DNA from: DATCLA01 sp036564195
GTDB lineage: Bacteria; Bacillota; UBA4882; UBA8346
Assembly: GCA_036564195.1 (NCBI GenBank)
Contig: DATCLA010000175.1
Location: forward strand, 1-46,870
DNA length: 46,870 bases
Direction: 5' to 3'
Made by a program: the position numbers and the translations under genes. The notes beneath the pieces are model-generated. The model had not been told where the DNA came from and ran no database searches. It was given only the letters and a program-made list of their open reading frames with translations. Below are positions 23,133-32,900 of this stretch, one piece after another (position 1 is the first letter of the stretch; the number at the start of each line of letters is the position of its first letter).

Positions 23133-25026
23133 CCATACCAATTGCCACCGGCGCCGCCATCGGCATTGCCGGGAGACCGACGTCAATCTCTTGATTCCGG
23201 AAGGTGCCAAAAAAATCGTCCTGGCCGGTAACCCTAATACCGGGAAATCCCTCTTTTTTAACTTTCTGACTGGAGTTTATGTTGAAGTCTCTAATTATCC
23301 CGGAACAACCTTGGAGATCTCCTCGGGCCGTTACGGTAATGATATTGTCTTTGATACCCCGGGGGTATATGGACTATCCTCGTTTAACGATGAAGAACGG
23401 GTGGCCCGGGATGTGATCTTAGGCGCAGATCTGGTTTTGAATGTCGTTGATGCGGTCCATCTGGAACGAGATCTCTTTTTAACTCAGCAAATCATCGATA
23501 CCGGTATTCCTGTAGTGATCGCCCTCAATATGATGGATGAAGCTGAGAATCAAAATATCAAAATTGATATAGCCAGGTTGGCTGATCTGTTGGGCGTGCC
23601 GGTAATCCCGACTGTGGCCGTACAAAAAAAGGACCTCCACAAGGTAGCCCAAGCCCTTCCCCAAGCCAGACGTGGCCGGATCACCCCGGAACTCCAACAA
23701 CGGTTGGAGGAATATTTACCTAAGACAGCCGGCAATCAAGGAGACGCCCTGCTCATTTTGGAGGGTGATCCGGCGGTCGCGCAACGCTATGGCTTACCGC
23801 CCGGAACCGCCCGAGATGAAATCTATTTGCAGCGTCGTAACCGGGTCGATGCCATCGTCGGACAAGTTGTCAGCAGTGAAACCGGGCGGGAATCCCGCTC
23901 CGAACGGATTGATCGTTGGATGTTGGGCCCGATCAGCGGTTGGTTACTGCTGGCGCTATCCCTCTGGATTACCTTCCAGTTTATCGGGGTCTTTATATCC
24001 GGTACAGTGGTGGGCTTTACTGAAGAGACTATTATGGCAGGATGGTATGAACCCTGGATTCGTAACCTCATTACGCAACAGATCGACCCTCAGTCGGCCT
24101 TGGGACAGATCTTAATCGGTGAATTTGGCTTATTAACGATGACCGTTACTTATCTGTTGGGACTGTTGTTACCGTTGGTGGCCGGGTTTTACCTGATGTT
24201 ATCCATCTTTGAAGACTCCGGTTATCTGCCTCGGATCGCTACCTTGGTCGACCGTACCATGAATGCCGTCGGTCTAAACGGTAAAGCTGTAATACCGCTA
24301 ATTCTCGGGTTTGGCTGTGTTACCGTAGCGACCATTACCACCCGGTTACTCGGTTCGGAACGGGAACGGCGGATCGCCATCTTCTTATTGGGTCTGGCCA
24401 TACCCTGCTCCGCCCAGTTAGGGGTAATTGCCGGGCTGCTCAGTAAAGTCGGACTGGGCTATTCACTGCTTTATGGAGGAGTAATTATAGCGGTGTTGGT
24501 CGGCGCAGGGACCCTTTTAAAATTAGTAGTACCGGGCAGAACTATGGATTTGTTGATTAATCTGCCGCCGTTACGTTTGCCAAAATTAGAAAATGTTTTG
24601 AAAAAGACCTATACCAAATCCCTGGGTTTTTTGGTAGAAGCTGCGCCGCTCTTTGCTTTAGGAGCCTTAATTATCTCCGCTTTGCAGCTCACCGGCGCGC
24701 TCGGGTTTCTGCAGGCACTATTGGCGCCGGTAACTACCGGATGGCTGGGACTACCCGCTCAGGCGGCTAACGCCTTTATCATGGGGATTATCCGCCGCGA
24801 CTTCGGCGCCGCCGGATTAAGCAGCATGGGGCTGAACCCGCTCCAGACGGTAGTTGCCTTGATTACCATCACTCTTTTTGTACCTTGTATCGCCTCAATT
24901 ATGGTGCTGTTCAAAGAGCGTAGCAAATCCGAAGCGGCATTGATGTGGTTTAGTACTTTGATCATTGCGTTTTTTACCGGAGGCGTTGTCAATCAACTGG
25001 CTAAACTGTGGGCCGCTTTCCACTGA
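23116..25026 (+). CDS. feoB: Ferrous iron transporter FeoB
   Basis: GTPase-coupled Fe(II) transporter of the cytoplasmic membrane. The 636-residue protein has a G domain with G1 GNPNTGKS (about 38-45), switch NYPGTT, G3 DTPGVYGL and G4 NMMDEAE, a helical spacer, and a polytopic C-terminal part with two gate repeats, including the FEDSGYLPRIA segment, the GFGCVTVATITTR motif (normally GFGCNVPAI; divergent here) and RRDFGAAGL. An unusual N-terminal extension of about 20 residues is rich in His, Arg and Cys (RQHRNHTNCHRRRHRHCRE) and may bind metal. GGAGG precedes ATG 23116, which overlaps feoA by 17 bases. It is at the short end for FeoB, lacking a long C-terminal tail. Confidence 0.93.
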   Translation: MRQHRNHTNCHRRRHRHCRETDVNLLIPEGAKKIVLAGNPNTGKSLFFNFLTGVYVEVSNYPGTTLEISSGRYGNDIVFDTPGVYGLSSFNDEERVARDVILGADLVLNVVDAVHLERDLFLTQQIIDTGIPVVIALNMMDEAENQNIKIDIARLADLLGVPVIPTVAVQKKDLHKVAQALPQARRGRITPELQQRLEEYLPKTAGNQGDALLILEGDPAVAQRYGLPPGTARDEIYLQRRNRVDAIVGQVVSSETGRESRSERIDRWMLGPISGWLLLALSLWITFQFIGVFISGTVVGFTEETIMAGWYEPWIRNLITQQIDPQSALGQILIGEFGLLTMTVTYLLGLLLPLVAGFYLMLSIFEDSGYLPRIATLVDRTMNAVGLNGKAVIPLILGFGCVTVATITTRLLGSERERRIAIFLLGLAIPCSAQLGVIAGLLSKVGLGYSLLYGGVIIAVLVGAGTLLKLVVPGRTMDLLINLPPLRLPKLENVLKKTYTKSLGFLVEAAPLFALGALIISALQLTGALGFLQALLAPVTTGWLGLPAQAANAFIMGIIRRDFGAAGLSSMGLNPLQTVVALITITLFVPCIASIMVLFKERSKSEAALMWFSTLIIAFFTGGVVNQLAKLWAAFH

Positions 25027-25052
25027 AATGTAGCAGCGGATCAGGTTGCAGG

Positions 25053-25090
25053 GGCTGCCGCCAAATTATTGGGGGCAGCCTTCGTTTGGT
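25053..25090 (+). terminator. Terminator after feoB
   Basis: GGCTGCC (25053-25059) pairs with GGCAGCC (25074-25080), followed by TTCGTTTGG. The T-run is interrupted, so efficiency is uncertain, but it sits between convergent genes. Confidence 0.55.
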
Positions 25091-25107
25091 CTAAGACGGG
25101 TTTGCTT

Positions 25108-27642
25108 CTAGCCCTCAAAAGGCTCCTCCGGTTCAACCGGTAAAATAATTCCGAACGTGCTACCCTGATTAACTTCACTTTCCACAGTGACACTGCCACC
25201 ATGAGCTTCCACAATCAACTTGACGATATATAAACCCAACCCCAAACCGGATGTTTCTTTAACAGTCTGGGAACGAAAATAGCGCTGAAAGACTTTATGA
25301 AGGTCCTGAGGAGCGATACCGATTCCAAAATCGGTAACCGTTATCATAATTTGATTTGTATCCGAGCTGAGCTTCACTATTACCGGCCGGTCAATTGGAG
25401 AATACTTTAAAGCGTTAGTAATCAGGTTGATAATAGCCCGCTCCAACCGTTCCGGATCAACCTTGGTACGGTAATTACCCGCACTGATTTCAACGCGGAT
25501 CCGCTTGCGTTCCGCTTCGGTCCCGAACCGCAAACTGATTTCCCGCATTATCGAAGCTAAATCCACCAGTCGCTTATTCAGTTTAAAATTGTTAGACTCC
25601 AGGCGGTAGGAATCAAACATCTCCTGAATCATCTCGGTCATCTGCCGGGAACTGGTATAAATTACTTCCGCTTCTCCCGCTTCAGTCTGTAGACCGTGTT
25701 TGAGCAGACGACGCTGTAACAATTGGGAACGGGCTGAGACCACAGTCAAGGGATTACGTAAATCATGGGAGACCGTCCGGATAAAATCCTCCCGGATTTC
25801 TTCCAAAATCCGCAGCCGGGTTACATCACGGGTAACCAGAATTGCCAAAACCACCTGGCCATCCTCACCCCGCACCACACTACCGTTACTGATCACATTT
25901 AACCGGGTGCCGTCGGAGTGTTCGATCAGATATTCGGTATCGTTAAGAGTTTCACCACGTAACAACCGGTTCCCCGGTAGTTGGGGCGGTTGAACCGGTT
26001 TACCATCCAAAGTCAACAAACGGAACCGGCTATAATCAATGTAACTTAACCCTTGTTCATCTTCAATTCTGGTGATTAACCGTTCCATCCGGTTGCGTAA
26101 CACAATTTTTCCGGAAGCGTCCAGAACCAGTACCCCATCTTTTAAGCTCTGCAACAAAGCGCTTAACTCCGCTGCCTGCCGTTCGGCTCGGCTCCGGGCC
26201 CGCCGCTCACTGATTAACAGGCGTGTCTTTTCCAGTTGGGTATAAGCCCGTTCAATGACGGAAGCACATTTTTCACTAAACCAGGCAGTCCGGTTGAGAT
26301 CGGTTTCAGACGGTTTTCGATTCTGACTATTGTAATATAATAAAAGCAGCCCAATACAGTTATCTTCTAATACCAGCGGCACTGCCAGACATCCGCTAAT
26401 TCCGGGTTGCTGAAACCAGTCTTTCTCCTTACCGGTGGCTTCTTCAGCAGTAAAGAAATACGGTTTACCTTCCGTAACTGCTTTTTTAATATTGGGCATC
26501 TCTTTAATATTAACAATGCGGTTAGTGCTATCCTCCAACCACAGATCGTAAATTACCTGCAATTCCCCGTCCGTCTTATTAAACAGGATAATTCCAGCCT
26601 CATCCGCCCGTAATGTCTGAACCACGTAGCGGATACTGGTTTTTAGAATATCAACCAAGTTGGTTTCCTCATATAATTTTTTTGCCATCGCTACCAGCGT
26701 CTCATCCGGCTGACCGGGAATTGTTCCTAAGTTGGTGGGACTATCAGCAAAGGGAACATCAGTGACTTTTTCCGTTCCAGTAATGGAAGTGGCCGGTTCC
26801 GGAAGTTTGATAACGGTAATCATCACATCGGGCCGGTTTCCGGTGTTAGTTTCCAACGGCACTACCGAACATTGCCAAACCGTATCCGGTGCTTGCCTGA
26901 AATGCGCCTTCAAATCCAAACAGGGTCTTCTTTCTGTAAGCACCTGGTAAAACACCTCATCAAACTGAAGGTTATCCGTATAAGGAAGATGATTCTCCAG
27001 CAGCACTCCTGCATTTTGCCGCGCTTGTTCCGACAATTTCAGAAAATCCTGGAAAATTGGATTAGCCCAATAAAGTGAACAATTGGCCCCGGTATACACG
27101 GCGATCCCCAACGGAACGTAGTCCAGCACCGTCTTAAGCAGCAGTTGCCATGGTAAAGCCTCAGCCGAACTTGGCTCAGTTTTAACCCGTTGTTTACGTT
27201 CTTTACTCTCTTCAGCACGTTTAATACCCTCAAGCACCTGTTTAGTAGTATCTTTCAATACCAATAGCCAACCGGTTAATTCTTCAGCGGAAACTAACGG
27301 GTGGACCGTAACTTTCCAGTATGTAAATCCCCGGCCGTTACTGTCCGGCAGTTGCAGATGAAATTTTGCACGGGATGCCTGCCTGGTTAAGGAACTTTTT
27401 TGAAAAAGGTAGCTCAATTGTTGAAAACCAGGAAGCACTGTTTTGCCGGGTTTACCGATTACCTGCTCCTCTGTTAGGCCCAGTTGGCGCATAAATACCC
27501 GGTTAGCAAACCGAATCGTAAAATCCCCAGCCAAATAAACTATGCTATCCGGAGCATCATCGAACAATACCTTTAAAAATTGATCCTTTTCAACTTCCGA
27601 CAGCAAATCCAAATTTTGTGGACGCTGCAATGCCTGGCTCAT
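25108..27642 (-). CDS. Soluble multi-sensor histidine kinase (PAS-PAS-GAF-PAS-HisKA-HATPase)
   Basis: Cytoplasmic sensor kinase of 844 residues without membrane segments. Domains in order: PAS about 22-140, PAS about 165-280, GAF about 318-475, a coiled linker, PAS about 490-610, HisKA with the phospho-acceptor in TVSHDLRNPLTVV (about H626), and HATPase with the N box NLITNALKYSP, G1 DFGIGIA and G2 SGLGLGLYIV. All catalytic motifs are present. No response regulator is adjacent, so it is an orphan kinase. It is divergent from the amidase gene over 240 bases and convergent with feoB. AAAGGGG lies about 10 bases before ATG 27642. The signals it senses cannot be read; PAS and GAF combinations often bind haem, flavin or small ligands. 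Confidence 0.9.
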   Translation of the reverse strand: MSQALQRPQNLDLLSEVEKDQFLKVLFDDAPDSIVYLAGDFTIRFANRVFMRQLGLTEEQVIGKPGKTVLPGFQQLSYLFQKSSLTRQASRAKFHLQLPDSNGRGFTYWKVTVHPLVSAEELTGWLLVLKDTTKQVLEGIKRAEESKERKQRVKTEPSSAEALPWQLLLKTVLDYVPLGIAVYTGANCSLYWANPIFQDFLKLSEQARQNAGVLLENHLPYTDNLQFDEVFYQVLTERRPCLDLKAHFRQAPDTVWQCSVVPLETNTGNRPDVMITVIKLPEPATSITGTEKVTDVPFADSPTNLGTIPGQPDETLVAMAKKLYEETNLVDILKTSIRYVVQTLRADEAGIILFNKTDGELQVIYDLWLEDSTNRIVNIKEMPNIKKAVTEGKPYFFTAEEATGKEKDWFQQPGISGCLAVPLVLEDNCIGLLLLYYNSQNRKPSETDLNRTAWFSEKCASVIERAYTQLEKTRLLISERRARSRAERQAAELSALLQSLKDGVLVLDASGKIVLRNRMERLITRIEDEQGLSYIDYSRFRLLTLDGKPVQPPQLPGNRLLRGETLNDTEYLIEHSDGTRLNVISNGSVVRGEDGQVVLAILVTRDVTRLRILEEIREDFIRTVSHDLRNPLTVVSARSQLLQRRLLKHGLQTEAGEAEVIYTSSRQMTEMIQEMFDSYRLESNNFKLNKRLVDLASIMREISLRFGTEAERKRIRVEISAGNYRTKVDPERLERAIINLITNALKYSPIDRPVIVKLSSDTNQIMITVTDFGIGIAPQDLHKVFQRYFRSQTVKETSGLGLGLYIVKLIVEAHGGSVTVESEVNQGSTFGIILPVEPEEPFEG

Positions 27643-27886
27643 ATCTTCTGCACCCCTTTATTGCCGCTTTCCTTAGGAAACCCAATCTGGTTTAATCACA
27701 ATAAAGTAATTCGATAAGAACTTGCGATTTCCTATTATTTACAAAAAATACTTAGATTGGTTAGCAGCTGCGGTCCGTAGATAATTTCAATTATGTTAAG
27801 TTAAAAATATTAATTTCCAACTATTACAATAGAAGGAATTTAAGGCAGAAAACCGAATTAGTTCTTACCAGAGGGAGGTTTTGGGA

Positions 27887-29782
27887 TTGTTAATTCGCAA
27901 ATGGATTATTTGGTGCGGAATCATTCTGCTAATCGCAGCCAAAATCGGTTTTGCTCAGGATAACAAAGTATTATCCCTAACTTTGGAAGATTCGCCGGTT
28001 AGTCCGGAAATTAGCATATTCGAAGAGAATAACCATAAATTTGTTAATCTGCCTTTTTTGCGCAGGTATTTTCATGTTGCAACTTCCTGGAGCCCCAGCA
28101 ATAACGAGTTGTATTTCAAATTCGGTACTTTTAATTTCAAATTTTATGCTGGTAAAACTACTTATTATGTTAACGGGAGCCCCCGTACCCTGGCGGCGGC
28201 GCCGTTTGAAAGAAACGGCGATTTTTGGCTGCCATTAACCTTCTTTACCCGACTGGGAATGGTCATCACCGTCGACACGTCAACTAAAGTAGCTTTGAAA
28301 TGGGATAAAAACTACCTGCTGGGAATTGAGAACATTACCTATCAAAATCGTCCGGCCTTTTTATTAATGGGGTCCCGTAATTTTACAATAAAACATTATT
28401 CATTACAAAATCCGGAGCGTTTAGTTTGTGAAATTCCCGATTTTAAACTACACTTCACTGTTAATCCTAAAATCAGCAGTAACCATCCGTTTGTCAAGCA
28501 AATCCGGGTTCGTCAGGCTGAAAACGGCTCTGTTTTAATAGTGTTTGACCTTAAAATGCCCTGTAATTTCAATCTGATCCGGAACCCCGAGCAACCCGGC
28601 ACTTCGGTTCTGGTCTTTAATTATACTATTGATGCGGTTAGTCTGATTCAGCAGGAAGATCAGACTAAAGTAGCAATCAAAACTTCACTCCCTCCCAATT
28701 ATCAGGTTTTTGAGCAGACTGATTCTAATCAGTTGGTATTAAAGTTCTACGGTGCCATTTTAAAAGAAGGCGTGGAAACCGTAGCCGCAAATGGCGACTT
28801 GTTCCGTTCGATCCGGGTAAATCAGGATGATATCAATACTGTTAGTATTACCTTAGAACCGGCCGGTGACGACCGCTATATAGTAACTCCTTCCCGGAAA
28901 GATCCACACTTGATTGAGGTCAAAAAAACCGGGACCATCAAAGCAGTGCAGTGGTCAAAAACTGAATCCGACAGCCTGCTTACTGTCAGCAGTAACAATG
29001 AATTAGTAGAACGGATCAAATTAATTCCCGATACCAAACGTTTGCAAATTGATTTTGAGTACACCCAATTCGACCCACAACTGACGATGGAGATTCCTGC
29101 TGCCGACCCTATCAAGGCAATAACTTTTTTAAAAGACATACCAAATTCCGCTCGGATCGTAATCGACTTTAATTACCTGGTTTCATATCGAGTGAATTTT
29201 TCAGCGGACCGACGGACTATGTCACTTCGGATTAAAAACTCAAACTTAGTCGGAAAAACCATCGTCATTGATCCCGGTCACGGCGGTCCCGATAGCGGCG
29301 CCTGCGGCAAACAAGGCACCCGTGAAAAAGATCTTAATCTGGAAACGGCTTTTAAATTGAAAAATCTTTTAGAACAGGCCGGTGCTACAGTACTTTTGAC
29401 CAGAAACTCCGATTTTTTTATTGGTTTATACGAACGAGCCTACTTCGCCAACTACCACAAAGCGGACCTATTTCTCAGCATCCATGCCAACAGCCATCCC
29501 AACCCCAATATTCGGGGTATTGAAATTTTTCATTACAACGGTCAATGGAAATCGCAACGCTTGGCTGAAAAAATATTAAGCCGAATGACAGATTTAACCG
29601 GTTTTAACCCCATCGGTGTTAAAAGTGCCCGGTTTGTCGTAGTTCGTGAAACCCAAATGCCTGCTGTTTTAGTGGAGTTAGGTTTTCTCTCTAATTACCA
29701 AGAAGAAACCATTCTAAAGACTAACGAATTTAAGTTCCAAGCTGCTCTCGGTATTTTTCTGGGCATAGTAGATTACTACTAA
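27887..29782 (+). CDS. Secreted N-acetylmuramoyl-L-alanine amidase (Amidase_3) with long beta-rich N-terminal region
   Basis: Zinc amidase that cuts the bond between MurNAc and the stem peptide. A signal peptide (IIWCGIILLIAAKIGFAQ) leads into about 430 residues of beta-rich sequence. The first part (NLPFLRRYFHVATSWSPSNN and WLPLTFFTRLGMVI) resembles copper amine oxidase-like N-terminal domains, and later parts such as PFVKQIRVRQAENGSVLIVF resemble AMIN repeats that target wall or division sites. The catalytic domain (about 455-631) has Zn ligands in VIDPGHGGPDSG, TREKDLNLE and LFLSIHANSH, and the catalytic glutamate in AVLVELGFLSN, all intact. Start at TTG 27887, 8 bases after GGGAGG; TTG 27881 is too close to the site. 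With AmiC-like architecture it could also supply the wall opening missing from FlgJ. A strong terminator follows. Confidence 0.92.
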   Translation: MLIRKWIIWCGIILLIAAKIGFAQDNKVLSLTLEDSPVSPEISIFEENNHKFVNLPFLRRYFHVATSWSPSNNELYFKFGTFNFKFYAGKTTYYVNGSPRTLAAAPFERNGDFWLPLTFFTRLGMVITVDTSTKVALKWDKNYLLGIENITYQNRPAFLLMGSRNFTIKHYSLQNPERLVCEIPDFKLHFTVNPKISSNHPFVKQIRVRQAENGSVLIVFDLKMPCNFNLIRNPEQPGTSVLVFNYTIDAVSLIQQEDQTKVAIKTSLPPNYQVFEQTDSNQLVLKFYGAILKEGVETVAANGDLFRSIRVNQDDINTVSITLEPAGDDRYIVTPSRKDPHLIEVKKTGTIKAVQWSKTESDSLLTVSSNNELVERIKLIPDTKRLQIDFEYTQFDPQLTMEIPAADPIKAITFLKDIPNSARIVIDFNYLVSYRVNFSADRRTMSLRIKNSNLVGKTIVIDPGHGGPDSGACGKQGTREKDLNLETAFKLKNLLEQAGATVLLTRNSDFFIGLYERAYFANYHKADLFLSIHANSHPNPNIRGIEIFHYNGQWKSQRLAEKILSRMTDLTGFNPIGVKSARFVVVRETQMPAVLVELGFLSNYQEETILKTNEFKFQAALGIFLGIVDYY

Positions 29783-29818
29783 GGGACGCCCAGTGCCGAG
29801 TTTCATAAGCATTTGTAG

Positions 29819-29844
29819 CATAACTTTTATAGTTATGTTTTTTT
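29819..29844 (+). terminator. Strong rho-independent terminator after the amidase gene
   Basis: CATAACT (29819-29825) pairs with AGTTATG (29831-29837) around a 5-base loop and is followed by seven T. It isolates the amidase from the kinase gene downstream. Confidence 0.9.
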
Positions 29845-29901
29845 GTAATTTTGTAGATAATTATCTATTTTTACAGGAACTTTAAAAAATACGCCGAATA
29901 G

Positions 29902-29936
29902 TATAATAACCCCTTATTTTTGAAATAGAGGTTATT
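29902..29936 (+). promoter_or_regulatory. TATAAT box and hairpin covering the ribosome site of the hybrid kinase
   Basis: AATAACC (29905-29911) pairs with GGTTATT (29930-29936), with inner pairing TATTT/AAATA (29915-29919 with 29923-29927). The AGAGG ribosome site (29927-29931) is inside the right arm. A TATAAT at 29902-29907 overlaps the left arm; if it is the -10 box, the left arm would not be transcribed, so the hairpin can only act on RNA started further upstream. Confidence 0.4.
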
Positions 29937-29937
29937 T

Positions 29938-32900
29938 ATGAAAAAAGGCGTAGGAAAAAATGAAAAGCAATTAAATTTAAAGCGATACTTTTCCCTACTA
30001 AAATCAACCGGCTTTGGGGTTTTCCTCGCGGAAAAATTGAAATTAAACCTATTCAAAAAAGGCTGCTCCTTTTTTTTGCCCAAAACCAAAACGGAACTAA
30101 AACGCCTGGTCGCCTCATTAGCCGGAGATAACCCCTTTCCCACTTTTACTACACCCGAATTAAATAAAATCGCTGCCTACTTGGAACACCTCCGCCAATC
30201 GCTCCGCCTTTCCCAGGCCAGTTTTAACAGTATTTTTAATACTGATATTTATCCTTTAGCCCTAGTCACTCTTAACGAGAAGCGGATTGTGGCAATCAAT
30301 GGCGCATTACTGAACTTGATCGGCTATACTAAAGATGAGATTCTGGGACGGATTTTGAGTGAGCTGGAGATCTGGCCAAACCCGTCTCAATGTACCAGAG
30401 TTATGCAGTTACTGGAAGAAAGGCAGTTACTCAACGAAGAAATCGTATTCTATCACCGCAGTCACCAAAAGATCACTGAGTTAATCAGCGCCGAGCAGGT
30501 TAATATAAATGACACTGCCTATTTTTTAATTTCATTAAAGGATATTACCTCGCAAAAACGAATTATTGCCAAACTACATAACTCTTGGAGTAACTTGGCC
30601 GAAATTTTAAATTGTATCAGCAATGTCTTTTTTGCCCTCGACTCTAATTGGACCTTTACTTATGTTAGTTTTCAGGAACCGTTCTTCCTGACCCGCAAGC
30701 GTGAAGACCTGATGGGAAAAGTGATCTGGGAGGTATTTCCGGACCTAACCGAAACTATTTATCACGAAGAATTACAAAAAGCCCTAAGCCAACGCCGGCC
30801 GGTACACTTCCAAGCTCCTTCGATCCTGGGAGACCAATGGTATCAAATGGATGTCTACCCGATTAAAAACGGAATTGCGGTATTTGGTCGGAATATAACC
30901 TCCCAAAAAAGAATGGTGGAATCTTTACAACGTTCCAACCAACAAATCATCAATATTATGGACAGCATTCCGGAAGCCTTCTTTTTCCTCGATACCAGCT
31001 GGCGTTTTATTTACTTAAACCAACAGGCGGAGCAGATCTTCAAACAACCGCGGGAAGAATTAATCGGAAAACGTATCTGGGAACAGATTCCCAAGTTAGC
31101 CGACAGTCAAATCGCTACCCAGTTTCACAAGGGATTCTCAGAGAATACTCCAATTTATTATGAAGGCCAGTTCCCGCTGTCCGATGATTTTTTTGAATTT
31201 CATATCTATCCAACCATGGATGGAATTACTGTCTACATGCATAATATCACTGACCGGAAGTTAAAAGAAGAAGCCCAAGCCAAAACCGAGGAACGTTATA
31301 GTAATATCTTAAATAATATCGGTGACCCCATTTTAGTACTGGACCATAACTGGCGAATCACTTATCTTAACCGGGAAATGGAACGTTACCTCAAAGTCCC
31401 GGCGGTTAAGATCAAGGGCAAATTTATGTGGGACATTCAACCGGATTTTACTATCTCCTCTCTCTACCAACGTCTGAATCAAGTCCTCGCCACCCAACAG
31501 TCGACCCGTTTTGAGGAATATTTTCCGCTCTTTAATTGCTGGATGGATTGTAATATCTTCTATTTCTCTTCCGGCTTAGTCATCTGTTTCCGGGATATTA
31601 CCGCGCGCAAGCAATCGGAGGCAGAATTAACCCGTTCGCACCTGCGCATCGCTACTATTCTGGAGAGTATTACCGATGCTTTTTATACACTTGATACTGA
31701 GTGGCGGTTTACGAATTTAAATAAAATCGCCGCAGCCATCTGGCAAAAGGATAAAGAGCAACTGATTGGCAAAAAACTCTGGAATGAACTTCCGCAACTG
31801 GCCGGGACTGAACTGGAACGCCAGTTACACCGTGCCGTTCAAGAACAGACAGTAGTTCATTTCGAGGCATTCATCCCCGGCATCAATACCTGGCTTGAAA
31901 TTCATGCTTACCCGGATGAAAATGGCCTAACCGTCTACTCCCGTGATATCAGTACCCGGAAGAAGTTAGAAAGTTCATCCGCCACCGAACGGGAACTGCT
32001 CTTAATTACACTGCGTTCGATTGGTGACGGAGTTATTGCCGCTGACCGTGACGGTCAGATAATCCTGTTAAATAAGACGGCTGAAGAATTAACCGGATGG
32101 TCCTATGATGAAGCAGTCGGCCTACACTTAAATAAGGTTTTTTATGTGATCAATGACCAAACCAGCGAACCTTATGACAACATTGTCCCGCTTACGATCG
32201 AAACTGGTGAAACGATTGAATTGCCCAATGCGGTTTTAGTAAACCGCAATTATAAAGAGTTTATGATCTCCAACAGTTGTGCCCCAATCCGTTCCAGTGA
32301 CGGTAAAGTTCTCGGAGTGGTTATGGTCTTTCGGGATGTCACTGAAAAACTCAAGACCGAAGCCGAATTGATTAAAGCCCAAAAAATTGAATCCCTCGGT
32401 GTCTTAGCCGGTGGGATTGCCCATGATTTCAATAATTTCTTGGCGGCAATTATGGCCAATATCCAGTTAGCCATCTTCCGCCTGGAAAAGGGGAAGGACG
32501 TACGGAAGAGTTTAAATGAAGCGATTGAAGTAACCAAAAGGGCCAGTGAATTAACAAAACAATTATTGACTTTTGCCAAAGGTGGGGCACCGATTAAAAA
32601 AGCAGTCTCCATTGCCAGTCTCTTGGAGGAAACCACCGTTTTCCACCTCAGTGGTTCCAAAGTCAAACCCATTTTCTGTATTCCGGATGACTTATGGCAT
32701 GTGGAAGTGGATACCGGACAGTTCAGTCAAGTCATCAGCAATTTAGTGCTCAACGCCAAAGAGGCCATGCCTCAGGGGGGAACCATCGCCATTTATGCTG
32801 AAAATGTGCTTATTCCTCCGGGAGAACGTTTCAAACCGGGACGTTATATTAAAATAGCGGTTAAGGATTATGGGACGGGTATTCCCGATTATTACCTAGG

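Noticed and set aside
32250..32672. 140-codon minus-strand frame opposite the hybrid kinase
   Set aside because: Shadow of the HisKA region; no ribosome site or domain.
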